Shown: in pieces, positions 18,930 through 26,981 of the stretch
Numbering within the stretch: position 1 is the first letter of the stretch
Layout of the letters: the number at the start of each line of letters is the position of its first letter
Source of the DNA: Pseudomonas sp. IAC-BECa141
GTDB taxonomy: Bacteria; Pseudomonadota; Gammaproteobacteria; Pseudomonadales; Pseudomonadaceae
Direction: 5' to 3'
NCBI RefSeq assembly: GCF_020544405.1
Contig: NZ_CP065410.1
Location: forward strand, 4,340,001 to 4,404,000
DNA: 64,000 nt
Notes under the pieces: model-generated
Databases searched by the model: none
What the model was told of the DNA's origin: nothing
What the model saw: only the letters and a program-made list of their open reading frames with translations
Program-made: the position numbers and the translations under genes

Positions 18930-19835
18930 CTAGACCGCCGGTTCGTTGCTGATGCCGTGAGGTACGTGACCGGTTGCCACGACTTCCCGGGCCAACTCGC
19001 AGTGGCCGGCCTGATCGTCGAAAAACACGTCGGCGGCGAAGGCTTCGAGGAACGCCGATTTGTTCAAGCCACCGAGAAACAGCGATTCGTCCAGACGAAT
19101 GTCCCACTCACGCAAGGTGCGAATCACCCGCTCGTGGGCCGGAGCCGAACGCGCAGTGACCAGTGCCGTACGGATCGGGCATTCCTCATCGGAGAATTCG
19201 CGCTGCAACAGATTGAGTGCCGCGAGGAAGCCCTTGAACGGACCGCCGCGCAACGGTTCGCGCGCGGATTCACGCTCCTTGGCCTGGAAGGCTTCGAGGC
19301 CACCGGATTGATAAACCCGTTCCGACTCGTCGGAAAACAGCACCGCGTCCCCGTCGAAGGCGATGCGCAATTCATCGCTGGCCGCACGGCTGGCGCCGCC
19401 GGACAGAATGGTCGCCGCCGCAAAACCGGCATCCAGTGCGGCGCGCACGTCTTCGGCATGGGTGGAGAGAAACAGGTCGCAACCGAAAGCCTTCAGGTAC
19501 GGATAAGGACTGCGCCCGCCGACAAACGCAGCACGGGAAATCGCCAGGCCGTAATGACCAATGGAATTGAAAACGCGCAGGCCGGTGTCAGCACTGTTGC
19601 GCGACACCAGAATCACCTCGACCCGGGCGCGGCCGAGGCGACTGTTGAGGTTGAGCAGTTTTTCCACCAGCGGAAAGGCATCGCCCGGCGCGAGAATTTC
19701 GTCTTCGTGATCGATCTGATATTGCCGGTAGGCTTCCACGCCACTCGACTCATACACCTTGTGACTTTCGCTCAGGTCGAACAGGGCACGGGACGAAATC
19801 GCCAGCACCAGTTTGTCATCGATATTCTTGGCCAT
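18930..19835 (-). CDS. Cytosolic 5'-nucleotidase (NT5C1-like)
   Basis: A 301-residue protein of the 5'-nucleotidase family related to animal cytosolic nucleotidase I (PF06189). These remove phosphate from nucleoside monophosphates. It begins with KLVLAISSRALFDLSESHKV and carries VILVSRNSADTGLRVFNSI, RIAFDGDAVLFSDESERVYQ and VFFDDQAGHCE, which hold the expected aspartates of a HAD-type active site. GGGGGAAAGG precedes the ATG at 19835; a longer upstream frame has no such site and would overlap the next gene. Confidence 0.85.
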   Translation of the reverse strand: MAKNIDDKLVLAISSRALFDLSESHKVYESSGVEAYRQYQIDHEDEILAPGDAFPLVEKLLNLNSRLGRARVEVILVSRNSADTGLRVFNSIGHYGLAISRAAFVGGRSPYPYLKAFGCDLFLSTHAEDVRAALDAGFAAATILSGGASRAASDELRIAFDGDAVLFSDESERVYQSGGLEAFQAKERESAREPLRGGPFKGFLAALNLLQREFSDEECPIRTALVTARSAPAHERVIRTLREWDIRLDESLFLGGLNKSAFLEAFAADVFFDDQAGHCELAREVVATGHVPHGISNEPAV

Positions 19836-19858
19836 GCCTTTCCCCCCGTGCGACCGGT

Positions 19859-20812
19859 TTATACGTTGCGCCGATCGATAAAGCTCAATGTGCGATACAA
19901 CGACTCGATACGCGGCAACTCGCAGCCTGCCGCTTTTGCCGCCGCCAAAGGACGAGCGTAGATCGCCTCCAGTTCCAGTGGTCGCTTGTGCAAAAAGTCG
20001 TGGTACATGCTCGGCCAATAGTCGGGCATTTTCTCGGTCATCATGAACAGGTATTCGGCGTAACCGGGCGGCATGTCGTGGCCGCAGGCCCTGGCGCCCT
20101 GCACCACTTCAGCCATCAGCGCCTGAATCAATGCGCGGCTGTCAGTGTCGGCCATCAATGGCGTGGTGCCGGCACCGAGCAACACCGAAAGCCCGTTGTA
20201 GGGAATGTTCCACACCAGCTTCTGCCAGCGCGCCTGATGCAGGTTCGGCATCGCCTGGGAGTCGAGACCGGCGGCCCGAAACAGGCCGGCGCCCTCCTCG
20301 ACGATCGCCATGCGCGCCGCTTCATCCGGTGCCGGGCCGCTGTGATAACCGACGTTCACCGCCCCCAGCGCCTGGTGAGTGACCTGCCCCGGCCCTTCAC
20401 GGTGGACGCAGATCAGGCACAAGCCGCCCAGCAAATGCAGGGAATCGGGCAGCAATGCACGCAAGCTGTCTTCGACATCGAGGCCGTTTTGCAACAACAG
20501 CACTTTCGCGTCGGGTTTCGCCGCCTGAATGATCGACGGTGCCAGCCCGGCATTGCTGGTGGTCTTGGCGCCGACCAGCAGCCAGTCGCAGGGCGGCATG
20601 TCTTCTGCCGACGAATAGGCCTGCACCGGGTTCAGCGTCAATGCGCCATGCACGGCACTGTCCACTTGCAAGCCGCGCTCGGCGACTGTTGAAAATTCAC
20701 TGCGCAATAGAAAGTGCACATCGAATCCGGCCCGAGCCAGCATCACTCCGTAAAACCCTCCGATGGCGCCGGTGCCAATGATCCCCACCACCGGTTTGTT
20801 GACTGCTCCCAT
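19859..20812 (-). CDS. 2-dehydropantoate 2-reductase (PanE/ApbA family)
   Basis: A 317-residue NADPH-dependent ketopantoate reductase-like protein in pantothenate (CoA) synthesis. The N-terminal VVGIIGTGAIGGFYGVMLAR is the Rossmann loop; LLVGAKTTSNAGLAPSI and LVWNIPYNGLSVLLG match the catalytic lysine and Asn-containing helix. The family has many paralogues, so it may not be the main PanE. Its ATG overlaps the stop of the upstream thioredoxin-like gene as TGATG, which suggests translational coupling. Confidence 0.85.
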   Translation of the reverse strand: MGAVNKPVVGIIGTGAIGGFYGVMLARAGFDVHFLLRSEFSTVAERGLQVDSAVHGALTLNPVQAYSSAEDMPPCDWLLVGAKTTSNAGLAPSIIQAAKPDAKVLLLQNGLDVEDSLRALLPDSLHLLGGLCLICVHREGPGQVTHQALGAVNVGYHSGPAPDEAARMAIVEEGAGLFRAAGLDSQAMPNLHQARWQKLVWNIPYNGLSVLLGAGTTPLMADTDSRALIQALMAEVVQGARACGHDMPPGYAEYLFMMTEKMPDYWPSMYHDFLHKRPLELEAIYARPLAAAKAAGCELPRIESLYRTLSFIDRRNV

Positions 20813-21198
20813 CACGGCAACTCCTCTGCAATTCGACCCAGCGCCTGCGCCACGGCTGCGTTCAGCTCATCGACATTCAGGCGCGTGTGCACTGCCCCAA
20901 AAAACTCGCCGTCGCGCACCACAAACAGCGCCGGCAAATGAAAGACCTGATAACGCTCGACCAGTCCGCCGTTGTCACCGGCATCGATCCAGCACACGCG
21001 ATCGACGGTCAAGTCGAACCCCGGCAACACTTCGCGGGCATAGCGACAACTGGCGCAGCCGACACTGGTGAAGATCACCAGCGAAACGCCGTCCATCGCC
21101 AGCAGCCGTTGGTCGGCGTCGAAATCGGTCAGCTGCGATTCGACCACTATACTGGGGGAAACAATGTCAAATGGCCGACACAGGGAGTCTGTGCTCAT
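20812..21198 (-). CDS. Thioredoxin-fold protein with CxxC
   Basis: A 128-residue protein with a thioredoxin-like domain: SLVIFTSVGCASCRYAREVLP (CASC active site near residue 49) followed by VFHLPALFVVRDGEF with the cis-proline. The first 35 residues before the domain are unusual; a later start (Met35 at 21096) would leave just the domain. If the first ATG is used, the gene overlaps by about 35 bases the opposing PilZ-like gene. It is coupled to the reductase gene downstream. Confidence 0.75.
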   Translation of the reverse strand: MSTDSLCRPFDIVSPSIVVESQLTDFDADQRLLAMDGVSLVIFTSVGCASCRYAREVLPGFDLTVDRVCWIDAGDNGGLVERYQVFHLPALFVVRDGEFFGAVHTRLNVDELNAAVAQALGRIAEELP

Positions 21199-21640
21199 GG
21201 GACGGTTTATTCCTCATCCGGATGATGTGCCCGTTGAATTGACCTTGCTCACACCGGAGTGTATTTCGCGTCAACGGCTGCACACTATCAGCCTCGGCGG
21301 CATCGCTTGCAATTACCACCGTGCCTGGCGCCATGGCACCGCCTTGCAGGTACGCATGCCGACCCTCAACGCCGACATCTGTTATCCGGGCTACGTGGCC
21401 TGGTGCCTGCGACGTAAAAAAGGCTATCTGGTGGGCATCGCCTTCACCGACGAACAGACGCTGTTCAGTGCGCGAATGGGTGAACAGGTGTGTCAGATCG
21501 AACGCTATTGCCGACTCAACGATGCCCACGACGATCTCCAGGATATTCAGGCCCTGGCCCTGCAATGGGTCGAACAACACGCCGACGAGTTCTCTCACGA
21601 CACCGTTCGCAAAGCTTTTGCGCATCCAGTGCTGGACTGA
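21164..21640 (+). CDS. PilZ-like protein with degenerate c-di-GMP motif
   Basis: A 158-residue protein that looks like a PilZ domain: VPVELTLL, then RLHTISLGGIACNYH in place of (D/N)xSxxG, then GYVAWCLRRKKGYLVGIAF. The RxxxR motif that normally holds c-di-GMP is not visible, and Thr replaces Asp/Asn in the second motif, so it may not bind the nucleotide. The start at 21164 has GGGGGA about five bases upstream; 21197 is an alternative. It is divergent from and overlaps the thioredoxin-like gene. Confidence 0.7.
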   Translation: MSNGRHRESVLMGRFIPHPDDVPVELTLLTPECISRQRLHTISLGGIACNYHRAWRHGTALQVRMPTLNADICYPGYVAWCLRRKKGYLVGIAFTDEQTLFSARMGEQVCQIERYCRLNDAHDDLQDIQALALQWVEQHADEFSHDTVRKAFAHPVLD

Positions 21641-21770
21641 ACAGTTACTTGCCCATTGTCTAGCAGGCGCCTAACGCGATAAGGTTCGGCTCCCCGACGC
21701 GCTTAAATCCGCTGTGCTCCGCCGCGCGGGGATCGCTGGCGGCCGGCACCCGTGACCTGACGAGTAAACG

Positions 21771-22847
21771 ATGGCTGATTTACCGATCAACGACCTGAAC
21801 GTCGCTTCCAACGAGACCCTGATCACTCCTGATCAGCTCAAGCGTGATATCCCTCTGAGCGACGCTGCCCTGCGCACCGTCACCAAGGGTCGCGAAGTCA
21901 TCCGCAACATTCTCGATGGCACTGACCATCGTCTGTTCGTGGTTATCGGCCCCTGCTCGATCCACGACATCAAGGCTGCCCACGAATATGCCGATCGCCT
22001 GAAAGTGCTGGCGGCAGAAGTGTCGGACACCCTGTATCTGGTCATGCGCGTTTACTTCGAGAAGCCACGGACCACCGTCGGCTGGAAAGGCCTGATCAAC
22101 GACCCATACCTGGATGACTCGTTCAAGATCCAGGACGGTCTGCACATCGGTCGCCAGTTGTTGCTGGACCTGGCCGAGAAAGGCCTGCCGACTGCCACTG
22201 AAGCCCTCGACCCGATCTCCCCGCAGTATCTGCAGGACCTGATCAGTTGGTCGGCCATCGGCGCACGGACCACCGAATCCCAGACCCACCGCGAAATGGC
22301 TTCCGGCCTGTCCTCGGCGGTCGGTTTCAAGAACGGCACCGACGGCGGCCTGACTGTGGCAATCAACGCCTTGCAGTCGGTTTCCAGCCCGCACCGTTTC
22401 CTGGGCATCAACCAGGAAGGTGGCGTGTCGATCGTCACCACCAAGGGCAACGCCTACGGTCACGTGGTGCTGCGCGGTGGTAACGGCAAGCCGAACTACG
22501 ATTCGGTGAGCGTCGCCCTGTGCGAGCAGGCGCTGAACAAGGCGAAGATCAAGCCGAACATCATGGTCGATTGCAGCCACGCCAACTCCAACAAGGATCC
22601 GGCCCTGCAACCGCTGGTGATGGAGAACGTTGCCAACCAGATCCTTGAAGGCAACCAGTCGATCATCGGCCTGATGGTCGAGAGTCATCTGAACTGGGGC
22701 TGCCAGGCGATCCCGAAAGACCTCGCCGACCTGCAATACGGCGTGTCGATCACCGATGCGTGCATCGACTGGTCCGCTACCGAAAACACCTTGCGCAGCA
22801 TGCACGCCAAGCTCAAGGATGTCCTGCCGAAACGTCAGCGCGGCTGA
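21771..22847 (+). CDS. Type I DAHP synthase (AroF/AroG/AroH family)
   Basis: A 358-residue type I-alpha 3-deoxy-7-phosphoheptulonate synthase. Family blocks: LFVVIGPCSIHDIKAAHEYA near residue 58, MRVYFEKPRTTVGWKGL near residue 93, SWSAIGARTTESQTHREMAS, and IMVDCSHANSNKD near the C-terminus. It does the same reaction as the unrelated type II enzyme at 6344-7690 and is likely subject to feedback control by an aromatic amino acid; which one cannot be told. A good terminator follows. Confidence 0.94.
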   Translation: MADLPINDLNVASNETLITPDQLKRDIPLSDAALRTVTKGREVIRNILDGTDHRLFVVIGPCSIHDIKAAHEYADRLKVLAAEVSDTLYLVMRVYFEKPRTTVGWKGLINDPYLDDSFKIQDGLHIGRQLLLDLAEKGLPTATEALDPISPQYLQDLISWSAIGARTTESQTHREMASGLSSAVGFKNGTDGGLTVAINALQSVSSPHRFLGINQEGGVSIVTTKGNAYGHVVLRGGNGKPNYDSVSVALCEQALNKAKIKPNIMVDCSHANSNKDPALQPLVMENVANQILEGNQSIIGLMVESHLNWGCQAIPKDLADLQYGVSITDACIDWSATENTLRSMHAKLKDVLPKRQRG

Positions 22848-22864
22848 CAGCCGTTTCGCAGGCA

Positions 22865-22897
22865 TAAAAAAACGCCGGGCATTGCCCGGCGTTTTTG
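22865..22897 (+). terminator. Terminator after type I DAHP synthase
   Basis: The stem aacgccgggc/gcccggcgtt with loop att is followed by a T run and preceded by an A run, so it can also serve the converging acetyltransferase gene. Confidence 0.88.
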
Positions 22898-22915
22898 TGT
22901 GTGCGGTGAGGTCAG

Positions 22916-23197
22916 TCAGATCTTGGCGGTGCGCCGCTGATGACGCTCCATATAACGCTCCACGTAGGAGCACGAAGGAATGACCGTGTAACCCATTTCA
23001 TCGGCGTACTGCAACGCCCGCTCGGTGAGGGCAGCCGCGATGCCTCGGCCACGCAAGGCGTTGGGCACGAAGGTGCGGTAGATATCCAGGGTCTGTTTCC
23101 CCAGATCCATATAGGTCAGGTAGGCACGATGACCGTCCACATTGGTCTCGAACTGATGACCAGCCTGGTCATGGTGGATGGACAACGCCTCGCTCAT
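22916..23197 (-). CDS. Small GNAT-fold N-acetyltransferase (NATD1/YidJ-like)
   Basis: A 93-residue protein of the short GNAT_2 group. Recognisable blocks are LTYMDLGKQTLDIYRTFVP and the acetyl-CoA loop NALRGRGIAAALTERALQYA, then VIPSCSYVERYMERH. Such minimal acetyltransferases lack a known substrate. GAGGAG lies before the ATG at 23197, which is preferred over a start 22 codons upstream. Confidence 0.85.
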   Translation of the reverse strand: MSEALSIHHDQAGHQFETNVDGHRAYLTYMDLGKQTLDIYRTFVPNALRGRGIAAALTERALQYADEMGYTVIPSCSYVERYMERHQRRTAKI

Positions 23198-23724
23198 CAC
23201 TACTCCTCGCGGGTCTCGAATTCTGACCCCTACCTTACCGATGTTTTCCCGGCGAAGGAACATCTACGCCACCCTGTGCCTGATGGACACCGAGAAGAAC
23301 TGCACCGATCTCGCGCAACCCGAGCACGTATCAAATAGTAGGCACCATTGGCGAAAATGCTCAAGGTACGCTCGTCTTTACTCAGATCGACGGGGCAATT
23401 TCAGTGGACTCAGGTCCGGTTCGGGAGACGATCTTCCCGAGCCGAAAGGCTGAACATCGCCGGATGTTGAGACTTAAGACGAGCCCCCTGTTTTAAAGTC
23501 ACCTCAACATGGACAAAGATATGCGAGGCGCTGCGCAAATTCGCAACAGAAGTGTGGACGAATCCATATAGACAGACTTTAGCCACTACCTGCAAAACAG
23601 CGAAGGGCAACGGGAACTTTTTCTCATTAACTCACTCATCTCGCGGCTTACAGGTGGATATTTTTTATACAGCCCAGTTAAAAGTTGCTCGAAAAAGAAT
23701 CAACGCCTACAATTTTTTTGCTTC
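23198..23724. other. Long intergenic region upstream of oprI, no gene recognised
   Basis: About 530 bases whose reading frames resemble no protein I know and lack good ribosome sites. Composition shifts to clearly AT-rich from about 23560 onward. Short inverted repeats occur, for example ttcgggagacgatcttcccgag near 23418-23440 and tcatctcgcggcttac. A small RNA or a remnant cannot be excluded. Confidence 0.4.
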
Positions 23725-23753
23725 TTGCCTCACGTCAGTTTACTTACTACAAG
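23725..23753 (+). promoter_or_regulatory. Candidate oprI promoter
   Basis: TTGCCT (23725-23730) and TACAAG (23748-23753), separated by 17 bases, resemble a sigma-70 promoter in an AT-rich stretch about 80 bases upstream of oprI. This is the best-placed pair by eye; oprI is normally among the most strongly expressed genes. Confidence 0.4.
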
Positions 23754-23833
23754 TAATGGGTAGTATGTACGCCGGCTATTTCCTCAATCGGAGGAGACAG
23801 CCACTTAATTGAAAGTCCTTGAAGGGGAACACG

Positions 23834-24085
23834 ATGAACAACGTTCTGAAATTCTCTGCTCTGGCTCTGGCCGCAGTTCTGGCTACCGGTTGCAGCAGCG
23901 CATCGAAAGAAACCGAAGCACGTCTGACCGCTACTGAAGACGCAGCTGCTCGCGCCCAGGCTCGTGCAGACGAAGCTTACCGTAAAGCTGATGAAGCTCT
24001 GGCTGCTGCTCAAAAAGCACAACAGACTGCTGACGAAGCTAACGAGCGTGCTCTGCGCATGCTGGAAAAAGCTAGCCGCAAGTAA
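23834..24085 (+). CDS. oprI: Major outer-membrane lipoprotein OprI (Lpp-like)
   Basis: An 83-residue lipoprotein, the Pseudomonas counterpart of Braun lipoprotein. The lipobox is LATGCSSAS (Cys20), and the mature part is an Ala/Glu-rich heptad-repeat helix ([20 protein letters not shown]) ending in KASRK, whose terminal lysine can be joined to peptidoglycan. AAGGGGA lies before the ATG at 23834. An L,D-transpeptidase-family gene is next door on the opposite strand. Both length and sequence fit OprI closely. Confidence 0.97.
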
Positions 24086-24105
24086 TAGTCCTTCGGGATT
24101 GTTAT

Positions 24106-24138
24106 CAAGCCGACCCGTTTTTCGGGTCGGCTTTTTTG
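24106..24138 (+). terminator. oprI terminator
   Basis: A ten-base-pair stem agccgacccg/cgggtcggct with a short T loop is followed by TTTTTT, about 20 bases after the oprI stop. Confidence 0.92.
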
Positions 24139-24162
24139 TGCCTGCGGTTTTCGGCAGGCAAC

Positions 24163-24199
24163 AAAAAACCCGCCGCTGCGCAAGCCTCGGCGGGTTTCA
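24163..24199 (-). terminator. Terminator of the L,D-transpeptidase gene
   Basis: On the minus strand the stem aaacccgccg/cggcgggttt is followed by a T run. It lies ten bases after the stop codon of the gene at 24209-25180. Confidence 0.85.
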
Positions 24200-24208
24200 T
24201 CTTTCAGC

Positions 24209-25180
24209 TTATTGCTGCAGGTCGATCGGTGCGCTGGAGACCATTGGCGCCGAGGTGTTCGGTGTGCCGATTTCGGTTGGCAGGCCATCTTCGGCCGCCA
24301 CCACATCACGTACCACATCCCAGTTCATGCGCAGGTTGTTGGTGATGTCTTCGCGCTTGAGCATCGCGTTGATCACGGCGGTGTGCTTGTCGACCACCGA
24401 CGGGTTGCCCTTGTCGTCGATCGGCGTGTGCGCTTCCAGATAGATCTTGCCGCCACTGCGACCGAACTTGTAAGCGTCGTTGAGGATTCGTACCGAAGTA
24501 CCCACCGGCACCATGCTGGCCATTTCCAGCACGTTGTTGTTGAACATGCGGAAACAGCCATGGCTGGTACGCATGCCGATACCGAACTTCTTGTTCGAGC
24601 CGTGGATCAGGTAGCCCGGCGTGCCCAGAGTGAACTTGAACGGACCCAGTGGATTGTCCGGACCCGCCGGCACCACGTTCGGCAGCGGATCACCATCAGC
24701 GGCGTGTTCCGCCTTGATCGAGGCCGGTGGCGTCCAGGTCGGATTCGGTGTCTTGGCAGTGATCGTGGTGTGGGCGATCGGCGAGCCCCAGCCTTCACGA
24801 CCGATACCCAGCGGGAAGGTGTACACCACGTTCCGGCCTTTCGGGTAGTAGTAGAGGCGGTATTCGGCGAGGTTGATCACAATGCCTTCACGCGGGCCCG
24901 GTGGCAGGATGAAGCGGGTCGGAAGAACGATTTCGGTGCCGGCGCCCGGCAGCCAGGCATCGACGCCCGGGTTGGCCGCGACCATTTCCGAATAGCCAAG
25001 ATCGTAGGTGGTGCCCAGATCGGCAAAGGTGTCTTCGTACTTGGCCTTGATCACCTGCACCTGGCCGATGATGTCTTCACCAGGCGGTGGCAGGGGAAAC
25101 TCCAGTGCGGCAACGGGACCGGCCACGCACAGGGCGGCAAGAGACAGGCAGCGGGTGACGGCAGGAAAACGCGGCAACAT
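24209..25180 (-). CDS. L,D-transpeptidase (ErfK/YbiS/YcfS/YnhG family)
   Basis: A 323-residue secreted YkuD-domain enzyme that forms 3-3 crosslinks or attaches lipoproteins to peptidoglycan. A signal peptide ends near PVAALE (residue 26), a LysM-like segment follows (YDLGYSEMVAANPGVDAWLP), then the catalytic domain with HG at 193-194 and SHGC at 206-209, Cys209 being the nucleophile. The ATG at 25180 has GAAGGA eight bases upstream; the longer frame would start with TTG. Its location beside oprI suggests a role in anchoring OprI. Confidence 0.92.
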   Translation of the reverse strand: MLPRFPAVTRCLSLAALCVAGPVAALEFPLPPPGEDIIGQVQVIKAKYEDTFADLGTTYDLGYSEMVAANPGVDAWLPGAGTEIVLPTRFILPPGPREGIVINLAEYRLYYYPKGRNVVYTFPLGIGREGWGSPIAHTTITAKTPNPTWTPPASIKAEHAADGDPLPNVVPAGPDNPLGPFKFTLGTPGYLIHGSNKKFGIGMRTSHGCFRMFNNNVLEMASMVPVGTSVRILNDAYKFGRSGGKIYLEAHTPIDDKGNPSVVDKHTAVINAMLKREDITNNLRMNWDVVRDVVAAEDGLPTEIGTPNTSAPMVSSAPIDLQQ

Positions 25181-25330
25181 CCGGAGAATCCTTCGCAAGA
25201 TCGACAAGGGTAATAAGAACGCGATTGTACACCGCGCCCAGAGAATTCGGGGAGATGCGCCGATGGGCTGGCATCACTCTTCACGATTGAAGCTGGCGCT
25301 AGCTCCGACTGCATTCGGAGATGGCTGAGC

Positions 25331-25624
25331 TTAAAGCTCGAAACGCAACTCGGGCCAGATCGGCGAGGTGCCGCGCTTCTGCGATTCGAGGATCGCCCGG
25401 CACAGCGAGCACAGGCGCTGATCCTGAAACACCCGGCGATCCACGCTCGACCAGCGCGGTTGCGCCGGCAGCAGACTGCCGCACAGGGTCCGGTCTGCCG
25501 AGCCGCCGAGCTCCAGTTGACGGGTCACCAGATGCACCCGCACTTCCTGGCAGGCGAACAGATCCAGCTGTTCGTCAGGCTCGATCAGTTGGTAGGCAAA
25601 CAGGGACCAGGCAGGACGCGGCAT
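25331..25624 (-). CDS. Conserved hypothetical protein with CxxC
   Basis: A 97-residue protein I do not recognise. It begins MPRPAWSLFAYQLIEPDEQL and has a cysteine pair near the C-terminus, RLCSLCRAILE, which could bind metal. No signal peptide or membrane segment. GGAGC lies seven bases before the ATG at 25624, which is preferred to the earlier one. It is 57 bases upstream of nothing on its own strand; tesA ends just beyond at 25682 and reads toward it, so the two may form one transcript. Confidence 0.7.
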   Translation of the reverse strand: MPRPAWSLFAYQLIEPDEQLDLFACQEVRVHLVTRQLELGGSADRTLCGSLLPAQPRWSSVDRRVFQDQRLCSLCRAILESQKRGTSPIWPELRFEL

Positions 25625-25681
25625 CGGGGGCTCCAAATAAGGGGGCGCCACATTAGCCGAAAGCCTGCCGCTAGAAAAGCC

Positions 25682-26287
25682 TCATAGCAGCGGTTTTAGC
25701 GTCGGCCAGACATTTTCCAGCAACTTGCCCTGAGCCCCGGCTGCCGGGTGCAGACCGTCGGCCTGCATCAGGTCCGGATGCCCGCCCACGCCGTCGAGGA
25801 AAAATGGCACCAGCGGGATTTTTTTCTCCTCGGCGAGTTTGCCGTAAACCTCGGCAAAGGCATCGGTGTAGCGCTTGCCGTAGTTGGGCGGCAATTGCAT
25901 GCCAAGCAACAGCACCTTGGCACCGCTCTGCCGGGAGCTGTCGATCATCGAAGCAAGATTTTGTTGCAATTGCGTGGGCGGCATTCCGCGCAGGCCATCG
26001 TTGCCGCCCAATTCGAGGATCACCAGTTCCGGTTTGTGCTCTGCAAGCAGCGCAGGCAGCCGCGCCTGGCCTCCAGAACTGGTGTCGCCACTGATGGACG
26101 CATTGACCACTTTGTCGTCAAACCCTTCGGTCTTGAGCCGCTGTTCGAGCAACGACACCCACCCCAGCCGGGTATCCAGTCCGAAACCGGCGCTGATACT
26201 ATCGCCAACGATCAGGACTGTACCCGCCGCTGCGTTCTGGGCCATGCACATCAGGGCCAGGCCAGCACTCAAAAACCACACACGCAT
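25682..26287 (-). CDS. tesA: Periplasmic arylesterase / lysophospholipase TesA
   Basis: A 201-residue SGNH hydrolase. A signal peptide of about 21 residues ends in AQNAAA; block I is GDSISAGFG with nucleophile Ser30, block III is ELGGNDGLRG, and block V is DGLHPAAGAQG with the catalytic Asp and His. Substrates in the family are aryl esters, acyl-CoA and lysophospholipids. GGAG lies six bases before the start. The gene is divergent from the YbbA-like ABC gene with only ten bases between the start codons, as in many proteobacteria. Confidence 0.93.
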   Translation of the reverse strand: MRVWFLSAGLALMCMAQNAAAGTVLIVGDSISAGFGLDTRLGWVSLLEQRLKTEGFDDKVVNASISGDTSSGGQARLPALLAEHKPELVILELGGNDGLRGMPPTQLQQNLASMIDSSRQSGAKVLLLGMQLPPNYGKRYTDAFAEVYGKLAEEKKIPLVPFFLDGVGGHPDLMQADGLHPAAGAQGKLLENVWPTLKPLL

Positions 26288-26297
26288 CGGATTCTCC

Positions 26298-26981
26298 ATG
26301 GGCGCAAGCATTCTCACCGCGAAGAACCTTAGCAAAGTGGTTCCCAGCGCGGAAGGTGAACTGACCATCCTGCACGAACTCAGCCTGGAACTGAACAAGG
26401 GCGATAGCCTGGCCATCGTCGGCGCGTCCGGTTCCGGTAAATCCACCCTGCTGGGTCTGCTTGCCGGCCTCGACCTGCCGAGCAGCGGCGAAGTGACTCT
26501 CGCCGGGCAAGGCCTGAGCAATCTCGACGAAGACCAGCGCGCGCGCATTCGTGCCGAGCATGTGGGTTTCGTCTTTCAGTCGTTCCAGTTGCTCGACAGC
26601 CTCAACGCGCTGGAAAACGTCATGCTGCCGCTGGAGCTCGACGGCCGCAAAGACGCCAGAAGCCGCGCCACCGAACTGCTGCAACGGGTCGGCCTCGGCC
26701 AGCGCCTGACTCACTCGCCGCGCCAACTCTCCGGGGGTGAGCAGCAACGCGTTGCAATTGCCCGGGCCTTCGCCGCCGAGCCGGACGTGCTGTTCGCCGA
26801 CGAACCCACCGGCAACCTCGACAGTCACACCGGCGAGCGCATCAGTGACTTGCTGTTCGAATTGAACAAGGAACGCGGCACCACCCTGGTGCTGGTGACC
26901 CACGACGAACGCCTGGCCCATCGGTGCCGGCGCCTGATCCGTCTTGAAGCCGGCCTGTTGGTCGCCCCTCTGGAGCCTTGA
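26298..26981 (+). CDS. ybbA: ABC transporter ATP-binding protein (YbbA/LolD-like)
   Basis: A 227-residue ABC ATPase of the MacB/LolD group. Walker [17 protein letters not shown] near residue 44, signature [15 protein letters not shown] and Walker [14 protein letters not shown] are complete. Paired with the permease that starts one base inside its stop (TGATG). YbbA-YbbP-TesA sets are conserved, with an unclear role in export of hydrophobic compounds or envelope lipid turnover. No ribosome site is visible before the ATG, where the opposing tesA start lies. Confidence 0.9.
   Translation: MGASILTAKNLSKVVPSAEGELTILHELSLELNKGDSLAIVGASGSGKSTLLGLLAGLDLPSSGEVTLAGQGLSNLDEDQRARIRAEHVGFVFQSFQLLDSLNALENVMLPLELDGRKDARSRATELLQRVGLGQRLTHSPRQLSGGEQQRVAIARAFAAEPDVLFADEPTGNLDSHTGERISDLLFELNKERGTTLVLVTHDERLAHRCRRLIRLEAGLLVAPLEP

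Noticed and set aside
23552..23812. An 86-codon plus-strand frame just upstream of oprI
   Set aside because: It covers the likely oprI promoter, has no ribosome site and no family resemblance.
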